A DNA stretch of 64,000 bases from Gammaproteobacteria bacterium. Lineage in GTDB: Bacteria > Pseudomonadota > Gammaproteobacteria > Thiotrichales > Thiotrichaceae. Below the pieces are notes generated by a model. The model was not told the origin of the DNA and searched no databases. It saw only the letters and a list, made by a program, of their open reading frames with translations. The position numbers and the translations under genes are program-made. The DNA lies in NCBI GenBank assembly GCA_018822845.1, contig JAHJJD010000075.1:1-64000 (forward strand), written 5' to 3'. This document shows, piece after piece, positions 42,607 through 53,650 of the stretch (positions are counted from its first letter, which is position 1; every line of letters starts with the position of its first letter).

Positions 42607-44889
42607 ATGTTAACTGTTTCAGAAAAAAAAATTGTTCCTGTTTCCACATCTCATGTCAGCAGTTCTGTTGCGCCGTATATTGCAGTGCCCGCGACCAGCG
42701 TGCCGGGTAATGGCCTGACACTGGAGGGTGTGTGGCGACGCCTGATGAGGCAAAAATGGACGCTGCTGCTGACAATGCTGGCTGTTATTCTGCTGACGGT
42801 GTGGAATACCTTGACGACTGTCCCTACTTACCGTGCCGGGGCGACTATCCAGATCGAAAAAGAGACTGTGCAAATCGTCAATTTCGGCGCTGTGTCCAGT
42901 GCTTCGCCGGATATGGGGACGCTGGATCCATTTTTCCGCACCCAGTACGAACAGTTGAAAAGCCGCAAGCTGGCTCAGCAGGTCATTAGCGATCTTGACC
43001 TGAAAAACCGCTTGTATGAGCACCCTGAAGCACCGGGTTTACTCAAGTCGCTGGGCAAAATCATCAAGCGCATGGTCACTGGCCTGTTGCCCGGCAAAAG
43101 CAGTGACAATCAGGCAGCGGTTGCTGTGGATTACGCCGATGTATTTATCCGGGATCTGTATATAGAGCCAGTCGAAAACACCCATCTGGTCAAGGTGTTC
43201 TATGAAAGTCCTGAGCCGACGCTGGCGGCAGAGATTGTCAATGCCCTGATTGCAGCCTTCATCCGGGAAAACATCAGTTCACAAAGTGAAACGGATGCCT
43301 ATGCCCGTGATTTCCTGGAGCAGGAGCTGGAAAAGGCGCGCAGCCGCCTGACCACGCAGGAATCCAAGCTGGTCGAGTACGCCAAGCAGAACGGCATTCT
43401 GGAAGTGAACAACAGTCAGTCGACCCAGGAACGCAAGCTCGATGAGCTGTACTCTGCCCTTGGTGAAGCCGAGCGTGCCCGTATTCAGGCCGAAAGCCAG
43501 ATGATACAGGGGCGTAAGCACGGTAATGTGCGCGAAGTGCTCAACAACCCGGTAGTGGAAGGCATCAAGCAGAATCTGGTAACGCTGGAAGCCGAATATC
43601 AGGAAAAACTCAAGCTGTTCAAGCCCGCTTACCCGGACATGCAGCGTTTGCAGCAGCAGATTGCTGAAGTTCGCCGCCAGTTGCAGCAGGAAATCAGTGG
43701 TTTGAAACAGTCCCTGCAAGCCGATTTTTCTGCGGCCAGGAAGCTGGAGGATGACCTGCGGGCGGAAGTGGAAAACTACAAGGCTGAACTGGTTAGCCAG
43801 CGTGACCGCAGCATTGAATACAATGCACTCAAGCGGGAAGTGGAAACCAGCCGTAATCTGTACGACGGCTTGTTGCAACGCATGAAGGAAGTCAGCGTGG
43901 CCGCCAACGCGACCAGCAGCAATATCCGGATCGTGGATACGGCCTCCACACCGAAGGATATTTTCCGCCCAAAGAAAAGCCTTAACCTGATTCTTGGCAG
44001 TCTGGTTGGCCTCATGCTGGGTGTTGGCGCTGCCCTGTTGCGCGAAACCCTCAACCAGACAGTAGCATCAGTGAATGAATTGCAGGCGCTGAGTGGTTTA
44101 CCGGTATTGGGCACCATTCCACATGTGCGTAATTTGTCCGAAGGTAATCTGGCGCTGGCGGCGGTGCGGGACATGAGTTCCTCTCTGGCGGAAGCCTATC
44201 GGGTGGCGACGGCCAATCTGCGCTTTGTATTGCCTGCCGGAGTGGCACCACGTATTACCCTGATTACCAGCGTCAATCCTGGTGAGGGTAAATCAACCTC
44301 TGCCGTCAATATTGCCCTCAGCCAGGCGCAACAGGGTTTGAAGGTGTTACTGATTGATGCCGATCTGCGCAAGCCTTCCATTCATTTCAAGATGGGCTTG
44401 CCTAACTTGAAAGGTTTGAGCAACTTCCTGATGGGGGAAACGGATATTGCCAGCGTCACCCAGTCATTCCGTGAAGTGAAAGGTTTTTACCTGATTTCCG
44501 CAGGCACCTTGGCGGCAGATCCCGTGCGGATGGTTTCCAGCCCGGCGATGGCGCAATTGCTGAATCTGGCAACCAGGCATTTCGATAGCGTGATTATTGA
44601 TGGCCCGCCAGTGGCTGGTTTCGCCGATGCTATCTACCTGTCTTCGCTGGCGCAGGCCACCGTATTGGTGGCTGATGAAGATCACATCAATCGCAAGCGT
44701 TTGCTGAACGCGATTGAGCAGTTACGGCGGGTTAAACAGAACGTGGTTGGTTTCCTGATGGTCAAGTCGCAGGAAGACGTGACTGATTACCGCTATTATG
44801 ACCGTTATCAGACACGCATCCCCAGCAAGCCTGTTCCCAAAGCCGCCAAGAGCAAGCGCAAAGGGCTGAATCTTGCTCCAGGCATATGA
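42607..44889 (+). CDS. Wzc-type chain-length determinant and BY-kinase
   Basis: A 760-residue inner-membrane protein that controls polysaccharide chain length and export. The Wzz part runs from a first helix near residues 55-75 through a long periplasmic coiled coil (about 200-440) to a second helix near 458-478 (LNLILGSLVGLMLGVGAALL). The cytosolic C-terminus is a bacterial tyrosine kinase with Walker A TSVNPGEGKST (near 556-566), A' motif VLLIDADLRKPS and Walker B VIIDGPPVAGFAD. A small tyrosine cluster, YRYYDRY, near 730-736 is the expected autophosphorylation tail. No matching phosphatase adjoins; a small tyrosine phosphatase lies 30 kb away. The 222-base divergent gap upstream shows only an AT-rich stretch near 42570-42590. 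Confidence 0.93.
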   Translation: MLTVSEKKIVPVSTSHVSSSVAPYIAVPATSVPGNGLTLEGVWRRLMRQKWTLLLTMLAVILLTVWNTLTTVPTYRAGATIQIEKETVQIVNFGAVSSASPDMGTLDPFFRTQYEQLKSRKLAQQVISDLDLKNRLYEHPEAPGLLKSLGKIIKRMVTGLLPGKSSDNQAAVAVDYADVFIRDLYIEPVENTHLVKVFYESPEPTLAAEIVNALIAAFIRENISSQSETDAYARDFLEQELEKARSRLTTQESKLVEYAKQNGILEVNNSQSTQERKLDELYSALGEAERARIQAESQMIQGRKHGNVREVLNNPVVEGIKQNLVTLEAEYQEKLKLFKPAYPDMQRLQQQIAEVRRQLQQEISGLKQSLQADFSAARKLEDDLRAEVENYKAELVSQRDRSIEYNALKREVETSRNLYDGLLQRMKEVSVAANATSSNIRIVDTASTPKDIFRPKKSLNLILGSLVGLMLGVGAALLRETLNQTVASVNELQALSGLPVLGTIPHVRNLSEGNLALAAVRDMSSSLAEAYRVATANLRFVLPAGVAPRITLITSVNPGEGKSTSAVNIALSQAQQGLKVLLIDADLRKPSIHFKMGLPNLKGLSNFLMGETDIASVTQSFREVKGFYLISAGTLAADPVRMVSSPAMAQLLNLATRHFDSVIIDGPPVAGFADAIYLSSLAQATVLVADEDHINRKRLLNAIEQLRRVKQNVVGFLMVKSQEDVTDYRYYDRYQTRIPSKPVPKAAKSKRKGLNLAPGI

Positions 44890-44899
44890 CGCGGGCAGG

Positions 44900-45460
44900 T
44901 CAGAAGCGGTCGATGAGATCAATGACATCCGGGAAGCGGGTGAATCCGTGGTTGCCACCCTGGAAAACCAGCTGGTGGGCATTGCGGTAGTAACTGGCTG
45001 CGTCTTGCCAATCCAGCGTTCCATCCCCGTTTTCCAGCATGACCAGCATGTTTTGCGGGTATTTCGGGGCAAGCTGATCCAGTGCCGTCAGCTCAGCCAG
45101 ATGATCCTGGGTGAAGGTGTAAGTCTGGTTTTCATCGTGCCAGTTTTTCTGTACGGTTCCTACCACCATGCGCAGCAATAACCCCGGATGAACCGCCGGG
45201 TTGACCAGAACTGCTTTCAAATCGTATTTGGCAACGAGGTGTGTTGCGTAGAAGCCACCGAGGGAACTGCCTACCAATTTGGGCGGCGTAACTGCATTTT
45301 CGATCAGTTCCGATAGCACCGCAATGGCCTGCGCCGGGCGGTCGGGTAAATCAGGCGCAACCCATTCGTGTCCGCGATTGCGTGCCGCCAGCCAGCGCTT
45401 CAGTTCCTGCGCCTTGCCAGCCTGTGAAGATGAGTTAAATCCGTGGATGTATAGGATCAT
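44900..45460 (-). CDS. YqiA-like esterase (alpha/beta hydrolase)
   Basis: A 186-residue hydrolase of the YqiA/YcfP group. It opens MILYIHGFNSSSQAGKAQELKRW, has the nucleophile elbow LVGSSLGGFYATHL with the serine near residue 66, the acid in MLENGDGTLDW near 146-150, and the histidine in GGNHGFTRF. Members cleave short acyl or palmitoyl-CoA esters; the physiological substrate is unsettled. It converges on the Wzc-type gene with a 10-base gap. gltD lies upstream on the same strand, separated by a palindromic repeat. Confidence 0.88.
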   Translation of the reverse strand: MILYIHGFNSSSQAGKAQELKRWLAARNRGHEWVAPDLPDRPAQAIAVLSELIENAVTPPKLVGSSLGGFYATHLVAKYDLKAVLVNPAVHPGLLLRMVVGTVQKNWHDENQTYTFTQDHLAELTALDQLAPKYPQNMLVMLENGDGTLDWQDAASYYRNAHQLVFQGGNHGFTRFPDVIDLIDRF

Positions 45461-45482
45461 GGTATGGCTTTGAAGGTTTTAG

Positions 45483-45535
45483 CCCCCCTCCCGCTCCCAA
45501 GAGCGGAGTCGAAGGGAGCAGGAGAAGGGGGAGGG
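45483..45535. repeat. GC-rich imperfect palindrome between gltD and the yqiA-like gene
   Basis: CCCCCCTCCCGCTCCC on the left and GGGAGCAGGAGAAGGGGGAGGG on the right form an imperfect inverted repeat with an inner CCAAGAGCGGAG loop. It fills most of the 90-base gap after gltD. No T-run follows on the minus strand, so it is more likely a dispersed repeat than a plain terminator. Confidence 0.6.
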
Positions 45536-45550
45536 AGTAAATCCGCAGGC

Positions 45551-47041
45551 TTAAGGCAGGAAGGTTCTGCCCATCAGGGAGCGGTCACACTCGCGTGCTG
45601 CTTCGCGGCCTTCATTGATTGCCCAAACAATCAGGCTCTGGCCACGGCGCATATCGCCTGCTGCAAATACACCCGGCAAATTGGTGGCATATTTGCCATA
45701 GTCGGCTTTCACGTTGCCACGCGGGTCGGTTTCCAACGTCAGTGCATCAATCAGGGTCTTTTCCGGGCCGGTGAAACCCATTGCCAGCAGAACCAGTTGC
45801 GCAGGCAGCACTTCTTCCGTGCCTTCCACTTCCATCAGTTTCATGCGACCGTGTTCGTCATGTTCCCAGCGCACGCCAATGGTATGAATTTCCTTCACAT
45901 GACCATTTTCATCACCCACCAGTTTTTTGGTGGAAATCAGGTAGTCGCGTGGATCGCGGCCAAATACCGCAGCCGCTTCTTCCTGACCGTAATCGACCTT
46001 GTGGACGCGCGGCCATTCCGGCCATGGATTATCCGGTGCTCGCGCATCTGGTGCACGGGGCATGATTTCGAGCTGGTTGACAGACTTGCAGCCATGACGC
46101 ACAGAGGTGCCTACGCAGTCAGTGCCAGTGTCGCCGCCGCCGATGACGATGACATCCTTGCCCTTGGCGGAGATGTAGTTGCCGTCTTCCAGATTGGAAT
46201 CCAGCAGGCTTTTGGTATTGGCAGTGAGGAAATCCATTGCAAAATACACGCCCTTGAGGTTACGACCCTCAACTGGCAAATCACGCGGTTGGGTAGCACC
46301 CGCACACAGCACCACAGCATCAAAATCATTGCGCAATGCTTCAGCGGAAATATCCTTGCCCACTTCTACGCCAGTCACAAAGGTCACGCCTTCTGCTGCC
46401 ATCAGGTCAACACGGCGTTGCACGACTTCCCGCTTGTCCAGCTTCATGTTGGGGATGCCGTACATCAGCAAGCCACCGATGCGGTCAGCACGTTCATACA
46501 CGGTGACTTCGTGGCCTGCGGTGTTCAACTGGTCGGCACATGCCAGCCCCGCAGGGCCGGAACCCACCACCGCGACTTTTTTGCCTGTCCGCTGCGAGGG
46601 TAGTTGCGGAGTTACCCAGCCTTCCTCAAACGCCTTGTCGATAATTGACACTTCGTTCAACTTGATGGTGACGGGGGGGGCGTTGATACCGAGGGTACAG
46701 GAGCCTTCGCACGGTGCAGGGCACACCCGCCCGGTAAATTCCGGGAAGTTGTTGGTCATGCGCAGACGTTCGTAAGCTTCTTTCCACAGCCCTCTGAAAA
46801 TCATGTCGTTCCATTCAGGAATCAGGTTGTGTACCGGGCAGCCGCTTGCGCCACCGGGGAGCATTTTCCCGGTCTGGCAGAACGGGATGCCGCATTCCAT
46901 ACAGCGTGCGCCCTGTTCGCGGCTTTCCGCTTCACGCTCGAAATGCAGGTGGAATTCACGCCAGTCCTTGATACGTTCCAACGGTGCGCGGTCGGCTGGC
47001 AGTTCGCGCTGGTATTCCATGAAACCAGTAGGTTTACCCAT
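45551..47041 (-). CDS. gltD: Glutamate synthase (NADPH) small subunit
   Basis: The 496-residue beta subunit of glutamate synthase passes electrons from NADPH through FAD and iron-sulfur centres to GltB. The N-terminal domain has the Fe-S cysteines [23 protein letters not shown] (two motifs, near 43-65) and CPAPCEGSC near 107-115. The flavin domain has [17 protein letters not shown] near 154-170, and the NADPH motif [16 protein letters not shown] near 297-312. Length is normal. It lies 20 bases after gltB on the same strand. Confidence 0.97.
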   Translation of the reverse strand: MGKPTGFMEYQRELPADRAPLERIKDWREFHLHFEREAESREQGARCMECGIPFCQTGKMLPGGASGCPVHNLIPEWNDMIFRGLWKEAYERLRMTNNFPEFTGRVCPAPCEGSCTLGINAPPVTIKLNEVSIIDKAFEEGWVTPQLPSQRTGKKVAVVGSGPAGLACADQLNTAGHEVTVYERADRIGGLLMYGIPNMKLDKREVVQRRVDLMAAEGVTFVTGVEVGKDISAEALRNDFDAVVLCAGATQPRDLPVEGRNLKGVYFAMDFLTANTKSLLDSNLEDGNYISAKGKDVIVIGGGDTGTDCVGTSVRHGCKSVNQLEIMPRAPDARAPDNPWPEWPRVHKVDYGQEEAAAVFGRDPRDYLISTKKLVGDENGHVKEIHTIGVRWEHDEHGRMKLMEVEGTEEVLPAQLVLLAMGFTGPEKTLIDALTLETDPRGNVKADYGKYATNLPGVFAAGDMRRGQSLIVWAINEGREAARECDRSLMGRTFLP

Positions 47042-47061
47042 GATCGTTACCCTTCAATCTC

Positions 47062-50000
47062 TTAGTTGCCACCGACACGCGAGGCATCGCTGTTGTTTGC
47101 TGTGAACGCTGCCATCAGGGCTTCTTCGCCCGACAAGCCTTGCTGTTCAAACGATTTGATCGCCTCCAGCATGCGCTGGTAGTCATTCGGCATCACGCGC
47201 ACGAAGTCAGCGGAATGCTTGTCCCAGTCGCCCAGGATTTGGCTGCCGCGTGTACTGCCGGTGTGCAGGACGTGCTTTTCAATCATTGCCTTCACTTCAG
47301 TCTTTTCGTCCGCATCACTCAGCGGGCTGTAAGCCACCATTTCGGTGTTGCCGCTGATCGCCAGTATGCCAGTCGGGTCGTAGACGTAAGCCACACCGCC
47401 GGACATACCTGCACCGAAGTTACGCCCAACCTTGCCCAATACGACAACGCGCCCGCCAGTCATGTATTCGCAACCGTGGTCGCCGGTACCTTCAACCACA
47501 ACACGCACACCGGAGTTACGCACGCAGAAACGTTCACCCGCGACCCCGCGTACATAGGCTTCGCCGTCACTTGCGCCGAAGAACGCGACGTTGCCGATCA
47601 GGATGTTTTCTTCCGCTACAAACTGCGCATCCTTGCGTGGATACACAATGATCTTGCCGCCGGACAAACCCTTGCCGATGTAATCGTTGGAGTCGCCTTC
47701 CAGTTCCAGCGTCATGCCTTTGGGGACGAATGCGCCGAAACTTTGCCCGGCAGAACCGTTGAACTTGAGGCGGATGGTGTCTTCCGGCAAACCGGCTGCA
47801 CCGTACTTGCGGGTCACTTCCGAACCGGTAATGGTACCTGCCACACGATTAATGTTCTTGATTTCGAACTCGGCTGTTACCGGTGTGCCACTATCAATAG
47901 CAGGCTGGCAAGCCTTGAGTAGCTTCTGCTCGTCCAGTGAGTTGGCAATGCCGTGATCCTGGTCGCGAATGCAACGGATACCATCGCATTCTTCCAGTTC
48001 TGGTGTGAACAGGATGTTGCTCAGATCGACCATGCTGGCTTTCCAGTGGCCTTCGGCCTTGCCTTGGCGGAGCTTGTCGACCCGGCCAACCATTTCATCA
48101 ATGGTGCGGAAGCCGAGTTTCGCCATGTATTCGCGCAACTCTTCGGCAATAAACATCAGCAGGTTGACCACGTATTGCGGGTCGCCAGCATATTTCTTGC
48201 GCAGTTCCGGGTTCTGGGTAGCAATGCCGACCGGGCAGGTATCCTGATGGCAGACGCGCATCATGATGCAACCCAAAGCAACCAGCGGCAGGGTGGCGAA
48301 GCCGTATTCTTCCGCACCGAGCAGAGCGGCAACCGCTACGTCGCGGCCTGTCATCAGTTTGCCATCGGTTTCCAGACGTACACGGCTACGCAGGTTGTTG
48401 AGCAGCAGGGTTTGGTGGGTTTCTGCCAGACCCAGTTCCCACGGCAAACCGGCGTGTTGGACGCTGGTTTTGGGGGATGCACCCGTACCACCGTCATAGC
48501 CGGAGATCAGGATCACATCGGCCTTACCCTTGGCAACCCCGGCAGCAATCGTGCCCACGCCGACTTCGGATACCAGCTTGACGTTGATCCGCGCCCGTTT
48601 GTTGGCGTTTTTCAGGTCATGGATGAGCTGCGCCAAGTCTTCAATCGAGTAAATGTCATGGTGCGGTGGCGGTGAAATCAGACCGACGCCCGGTGTGGTG
48701 CCGCGCACTTTCGCTACCCACGGGTAAACCTTCTTGCCCGGCAACTGACCGCCTTCACCCGGTTTTGCGCCTTGTGCCAGCTTGATCTGGATTTCCTGCG
48801 CATTGTTCAGGTAATGGCTGGTGACGCCGAAACGGCCTGAAGCAACCTGCTTGATGGCACTGTTGCGCCAGTCGCCATTGGCATCCGGGGCGAAACGCGC
48901 CGGGTCTTCGCCGCCTTCACCTGAGTTGGAACGCCCACCCAGACGGTTCATGGCGATGGCAAGGGCTTCGTGCGCTTCCTTGCTGATTGAGCCGAACGAC
49001 ATCGCACCGGACTTGAAACGCTTGACGATGCTGCTTGCCGATTCCACTTCGCTCAATGGCAGCGGCTGCTCGGCAAAGTTGAAGTCCAGCAGGTTGCGCA
49101 GGTTGAACTTGACCTCGGCATCTTCGTGCAGCAAACGGCTGTATTGCTTGTACAACTGATAATCACCCAGTTTCACCGCCTTTTGCAGGGTGTAGATGGT
49201 CATCGGGTTGTACTGGTGTTCCTCTTCCTCATTGCGCCACTGGAACACGTTGCCCGCTTTCAGGGAGCGTTGTTCGGCATCGTGGTGGTCGTAAGCTGTC
49301 TGATGGCGTATCAGGGCTTCTTTGGCAATGGTTGGCAGGTCGATACCACCGATGCGCGAAGCTGTCGCGGTGAAATACTTGTCGATCACTGCCGGGCTGA
49401 TACCCAGTGCTTCAAAGATTTGCGCGCCACGGTAGGACTGGATGGTGGAAATGCCGATTTTCGACATGACCTTGATCACCCCCTTGGTGACTGCCTTGAT
49501 GTATTTCTGTACTGCGTAATCGTGCTTGAGGCCCGGCAGCAAACCTTCGCGGATCAGGTCGTCGAGGGATTCAAACGCCAGATACGGGTTGATGGCCTGC
49601 ACACCGTAGCCGAGCAGGGTACAGAAATGATGCACTTCACGCGGTTCGCCAGATTCCAGGATCAGGCTGACACGGGTACGGCAACCGTTGCGGATCAGGT
49701 GGTGATGCAGGCCGGAAACCGCCAGCAGTGACGGGATCGGCGCATTGTCAGCATCCGCCAGACGGTCGGATAGCACGATCAGGTTGATGCCTTCGTCAAT
49801 CGCTCTGTCAGCAGCAGCGAACAGGTGTTCCATCGCGCCTTCCAGTGCCATTTTGCCATCGGCAGCACGGAACGTGATCGGCAGGGTGACGCACTTGAAG
49901 CCTTCGCGGTTAATATGGGTCAGTTTCGCCAACTCGTGGTTGTCCAGGATCGGCGTTTTCAGCAGGATTTGCTGGCAACTGGCGGCAGTCGGCGCGGTAA

Positions 50001-51654
50001 TGTCGCCTTCCGAACCCAGCGTGGTGTAGGCGGAAGTAACAATTTCTTCACGGATCGAATCGATCGGTGGGTTGGTTACTTGCGCGAACAACTGTTTGAA
50101 ATAGTTGAATAATGGCTGTGACTGATTGGATAGCACGGCGATTGGCGAGTCGATACCCATTGCGCCCAGTGGGTCGATGGCGGTCAAAGCCATGGGCACA
50201 AGCACTTTACGCACGTCTTCGTAGGTGTAGCCAAACATTTTCTGGCGCTGCACCAGCGTTTCGTGTTCAGGCAAGGCGGTCAGTGGGGCTTCAGGCAGGT
50301 CTTTCAGCTCAATCAGGTTGCTTGCCAGCCAGTCCTGGTAAGGTTTGGCGGTGGCGATCTGTTGCTTGATTTCTTCGTCAGCGATGATGCGGCCTTGCGC
50401 GGTATCGACCAGCAACATGCGCCCCGGTTGCAGGCGCTGTTTGGAAACCACGGTGCTTTGGTCAAGATCGTCCAGCACCCCGACTTCGGAGGCGAGGATG
50501 ATCATGTCGTCATTGGTGACGTAGTAACGCGAGGGGCGCAGGCCGTTACGGTCCAGTGTTGCACCCACCAGCGTGCCATCGGTGAAACCCATGGCGGCAG
50601 GGCCGTCCCACGGTTCCATCAGGCAGCTATGGAATTCGTAAAAGGCCTTCTTTTCCGCACTCATGCTTTCATGATTGGCCCATGGTTCGGGAACCATCAT
50701 CATCATTGCATGGGGCAGGGAGTAACCGGACAGGTACATGAATTCCAGCGTGTTGTCGAACATCGCCGAGTCACTGCCGTGCGGGTTGATGACCGGGAAT
50801 ACCTTGTCCAGACTGGTGTTGAACTTGTCGGTCTTGATCATGCCCTGGCGTGCGTTCATCCAGTTGACGTTGCCGCGCATGGTGTTGATTTCACCATTAT
50901 GGATCAGGTAACGGTTGGGGTGCGCCCGTTCCCAGCTTGGGAAGGTGTTGGTGGAAAACCGCGAGTGGATCATCGCAATGGCGGTTTCCATGCGTGGGTT
51001 ACCCAGATCCTTGTAGAATTGCCCAACCTGTTCGGTGGTTAGCATCCCCTTGTACACCAGGGTGCGGGAGGAAAGGCTGGGGAAATAGATGTGGCCTTGC
51101 GGAAGCGCATCCACCGCGTTTTGGGTGCGTTTGCGGATTACATACAGTTTGCGCTCGAAGTCTATCCCCGGTGCCACATCTCCGGATTTGGCAATGAAGG
51201 CCATGCGGATGAACGGCATTGCCTTGAGCGCCGTTTTACCGATAGGCGTAGGGTTGACTGGCACATCACGCCAGCCTAGCAGGATTTGGCCTTCTTCCTC
51301 GACGATGCGGGCAAACACGGAAGCGACTTCCACCCGCGTGTCTGCATCCTGTGGCAGGAATACCATGCCAGCGGCATAATCGCCGGGCGTGGGCAGCTTG
51401 ATATTGAGCGACTTGCATTCGGCCAGCAGGAATTCATGTGGTAACTGGAGGAGGATTCCAGCACCGTCACCGGTGTTTTCCTCACAGCCACAGGCACCAC
51501 GGTGTTCCATATGGGTCAGTACTTTCAGTGCCTGCTGGACAATCCGGTGTGACTTGACACCTTTCAGGTGCGCCACAAAACCCATGCCGCAAGCATCGTG
51601 TTCATAGCCAGGGTTGTAAAGCCCTTGCGCTGGGGGTAGTTCGGTGTATCTCAT
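47062..51654 (-). CDS. gltB: Glutamate synthase (NADPH) large subunit
   Basis: The 1,530-residue alpha subunit makes two glutamates from glutamine and 2-oxoglutarate. It has an N-terminal class II amidotransferase; the catalytic cysteine lies in HDACGMGF near residue 22, after a short propeptide. A central domain and the FMN-binding synthase barrel ([21 protein letters not shown]) follow. The 3Fe-4S cysteines are in [19 protein letters not shown], and the C-terminal glycine-rich beta helix has [22 protein letters not shown] 51654 is preferred; a TTG at 51669 would add five residues without a ribosome site. With gltD it forms the ammonium-assimilation operon, divergent from dnaG. Confidence 0.97.
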   Translation of the reverse strand: MRYTELPPAQGLYNPGYEHDACGMGFVAHLKGVKSHRIVQQALKVLTHMEHRGACGCEENTGDGAGILLQLPHEFLLAECKSLNIKLPTPGDYAAGMVFLPQDADTRVEVASVFARIVEEEGQILLGWRDVPVNPTPIGKTALKAMPFIRMAFIAKSGDVAPGIDFERKLYVIRKRTQNAVDALPQGHIYFPSLSSRTLVYKGMLTTEQVGQFYKDLGNPRMETAIAMIHSRFSTNTFPSWERAHPNRYLIHNGEINTMRGNVNWMNARQGMIKTDKFNTSLDKVFPVINPHGSDSAMFDNTLEFMYLSGYSLPHAMMMMVPEPWANHESMSAEKKAFYEFHSCLMEPWDGPAAMGFTDGTLVGATLDRNGLRPSRYYVTNDDMIILASEVGVLDDLDQSTVVSKQRLQPGRMLLVDTAQGRIIADEEIKQQIATAKPYQDWLASNLIELKDLPEAPLTALPEHETLVQRQKMFGYTYEDVRKVLVPMALTAIDPLGAMGIDSPIAVLSNQSQPLFNYFKQLFAQVTNPPIDSIREEIVTSAYTTLGSEGDITAPTAASCQQILLKTPILDNHELAKLTHINREGFKCVTLPITFRAADGKMALEGAMEHLFAAADRAIDEGINLIVLSDRLADADNAPIPSLLAVSGLHHHLIRNGCRTRVSLILESGEPREVHHFCTLLGYGVQAINPYLAFESLDDLIREGLLPGLKHDYAVQKYIKAVTKGVIKVMSKIGISTIQSYRGAQIFEALGISPAVIDKYFTATASRIGGIDLPTIAKEALIRHQTAYDHHDAEQRSLKAGNVFQWRNEEEEHQYNPMTIYTLQKAVKLGDYQLYKQYSRLLHEDAEVKFNLRNLLDFNFAEQPLPLSEVESASSIVKRFKSGAMSFGSISKEAHEALAIAMNRLGGRSNSGEGGEDPARFAPDANGDWRNSAIKQVASGRFGVTSHYLNNAQEIQIKLAQGAKPGEGGQLPGKKVYPWVAKVRGTTPGVGLISPPPHHDIYSIEDLAQLIHDLKNANKRARINVKLVSEVGVGTIAAGVAKGKADVILISGYDGGTGASPKTSVQHAGLPWELGLAETHQTLLLNNLRSRVRLETDGKLMTGRDVAVAALLGAEEYGFATLPLVALGCIMMRVCHQDTCPVGIATQNPELRKKYAGDPQYVVNLLMFIAEELREYMAKLGFRTIDEMVGRVDKLRQGKAEGHWKASMVDLSNILFTPELEECDGIRCIRDQDHGIANSLDEQKLLKACQPAIDSGTPVTAEFEIKNINRVAGTITGSEVTRKYGAAGLPEDTIRLKFNGSAGQSFGAFVPKGMTLELEGDSNDYIGKGLSGGKIIVYPRKDAQFVAEENILIGNVAFFGASDGEAYVRGVAGERFCVRNSGVRVVVEGTGDHGCEYMTGGRVVVLGKVGRNFGAGMSGGVAYVYDPTGILAISGNTEMVAYSPLSDADEKTEVKAMIEKHVLHTGSTRGSQILGDWDKHSADFVRVMPNDYQRMLEAIKSFEQQGLSGEEALMAAFTANNSDASRVGGN

Positions 51655-51722
51655 CGGATTCTCAGGCAATAAAGGGGACGTTATTATGGACTAAAACAGT
51701 GAGTCAGGGCTAGACACCTTAG

Positions 51723-51753
51723 CGCGTTTTCGTTGTCATGAAAAGAGAACGCG
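51723..51753. other. Stem-loop in the gltB/dnaG divergent region
   Basis: CGCGTTTTC (51723-51731) pairs with GAGAACGCG (51745-51753) over nine pairs including one G-T, around a 13-base loop. It lies 60 bases before dnaG and 69 bases before gltB. A second small inverted repeat, GTTGC-TTAT-GCAAC, follows near 51777-51790. They could be operators or leader structures; neither has a known match. Confidence 0.35.
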
Positions 51754-51812
51754 AAAAGCTGAATGGAATATACTAAGTTGCTTATGCAACCAGAAACTAC
51801 GGCACAACCCAG

Positions 51813-53576
51813 ATGAGCAGCACGGCAGGCCGCATTCCCAGGGAATTCATCGACCAGCTTCTGAATCGCGTCGACATCGTTGACGTGATCAGTTCCCGTG
51901 TGCCCTTGAAAAAGGCTGGGCGGGAGTTCATGGCCTGTTGCCCGTTTCATAACGAAAAAACACCTTCCTTTACGGTCAGCCCGACCAAGCAGTTTTATCA
52001 CTGCTTTGGGTGCGGTGTACATGGTTCCGCCATTTCTTTCCTGATGGAATACGAACATCTGGAGTATGTGGAGGCAATTGAAGCGCTGGCGCGTACTGCT
52101 GGGGTGCAGGTGCCCCGTGAAGGTGCGCAGGATGCACCAAAACGGAAACGCCGTGATGCCAGCCTGTACGGTTTGCTGGAAGAGTCGGCCAGATGGTACC
52201 AGGGGCAATTAAGGCAAACGCCTGCGGCAATAGAGTATTTGCAAAAGCGTGGATTGAGCGGGGAAGTCAGCGCCCGTTTCGGTCTGGGGTATGCGCCCGC
52301 CAACCTGAGCCTGGGTCGGGAGCTTGCCCATTACGGTGAGGATAAGCTGGTCGCCAGTGGCATGGCGATCCGGAATGATGCTGGCAGGGTATATGACCGT
52401 TTCCGTGAACGCATCATGTTTCCCATCCGTGACAGGCGTGGGCGCATCATTGGTTTTGGTGGTCGCATCATTGGCGAAGGCTCTCCCAAATACCTGAATT
52501 CGCCGGAAACCGAAGTTTTCCACAAAGGTTCCGAGCTCTACGGCCTGTTCGAAGCACGTCAGCACACCCGCAAACTGGAGCGTCTGCTGGTGGTGGAAGG
52601 CTATATGGATGTCATCTCTTTGGCGCAGTATGACGTTACTTACGCTGTGGCAACATTGGGTACGGCCACTACGCCAGAGCACATCCGCCAGTTGTTGCGT
52701 CTGGTTCCGGAAGTTGTATTCTGTTTCGATGGCGACCGGGCGGGTCGTGACGCCGCTTGGCGGGCACTGGAAAATGCGTTGCCGGAACTGCGTGACGACA
52801 AGGAAATCCGTTTCCTGTTCCTTCCACAAGGGGAAGACCCGGATACACAAATCCGGCAGGTAGGGAAAGAAGCATTTGAGGCCGGGTTGCAAGAGGCCAT
52901 GACCCTGAGTGCCTATCTGCTGACAGCCCTGAAGGAGCGCTACAATATCAGTACAAGGGAGGGGAAGTCCCGCTTGCTGAATGATGGGCTTAAATTATTG
53001 GCAACCATGCCAACCATCTTTTTGCAGGAACAATTATCTGGAGAATTGTCTACACTCACTGATATGCCATTGGAAGTGGTGCGCCGTCGTTTAAAGGAAA
53101 ATCTATCGACGACGATTGAACTGACTTATAATCAGGCTCGACCAAGTGACCAGGATGTCCGGCGTACACCCGCCAGGCATGCAATAGCCTTGTTGTTACA
53201 TTATCCTGTTTTGGTGGAAGTAGCTGATAGTGCAGAACAAATTCTCGGTTATGACCTGCCAGGCATGAGCCTGCTGGCAAGCATTATTGAAAACATTGAG
53301 GAGCACCCCAATATACATACGGCAGGGTTGCTGGAGCGTTATCGCCAGACGGAACATGAACAGGCTTTAAAGCGTCTAAGTAACTGGAGGCCGGAAACAG
53401 ATGATGAAACCGTTATACGGCGTGAATTTACTGACTGCCTGCAACAAATCAGGCGTCAGGCGTATGAAAAACAGCTTGAAACCCTGTTGCACCGTGAGCG
53501 TACTGAAGGTTTAAGCGCTCAGGAGCGGAATGATTTGGTGTGTCTCTTATCTGAGTTGCATAATTTGGGATCATGA
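51813..53576 (+). CDS. dnaG: DNA primase
   Basis: The 587-residue DnaG makes RNA primers at the replication fork. The N-terminal zinc finger reads CCPFHNEKTPSF ... FYHCFGCGVHG (Cys-His-Cys-Cys, near residues 43-70). The catalytic core has RIMFPIRDRRGRIIGFGGR, then the TOPRIM motifs LLVVEGYMDV near 259-268 and FCFDGDRAGRDAA near 304-316. The C-terminal helical domain for DnaB contact follows. It precedes rpoD by 74 bases, forming the usual macromolecular-synthesis unit; rpsU, common upstream in relatives, is absent here. Confidence 0.97.
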   Translation: MSSTAGRIPREFIDQLLNRVDIVDVISSRVPLKKAGREFMACCPFHNEKTPSFTVSPTKQFYHCFGCGVHGSAISFLMEYEHLEYVEAIEALARTAGVQVPREGAQDAPKRKRRDASLYGLLEESARWYQGQLRQTPAAIEYLQKRGLSGEVSARFGLGYAPANLSLGRELAHYGEDKLVASGMAIRNDAGRVYDRFRERIMFPIRDRRGRIIGFGGRIIGEGSPKYLNSPETEVFHKGSELYGLFEARQHTRKLERLLVVEGYMDVISLAQYDVTYAVATLGTATTPEHIRQLLRLVPEVVFCFDGDRAGRDAAWRALENALPELRDDKEIRFLFLPQGEDPDTQIRQVGKEAFEAGLQEAMTLSAYLLTALKERYNISTREGKSRLLNDGLKLLATMPTIFLQEQLSGELSTLTDMPLEVVRRRLKENLSTTIELTYNQARPSDQDVRRTPARHAIALLLHYPVLVEVADSAEQILGYDLPGMSLLASIIENIEEHPNIHTAGLLERYRQTEHEQALKRLSNWRPETDDETVIRREFTDCLQQIRRQAYEKQLETLLHRERTEGLSAQERNDLVCLLSELHNLGS

Positions 53577-53650
53577 TAGTGGCCCCGGATGCTTGTGTTT
53601 CAGAAAATTGTGATATGATTATCGACCTTTTTTCCAGAGAGTTTTAGGGC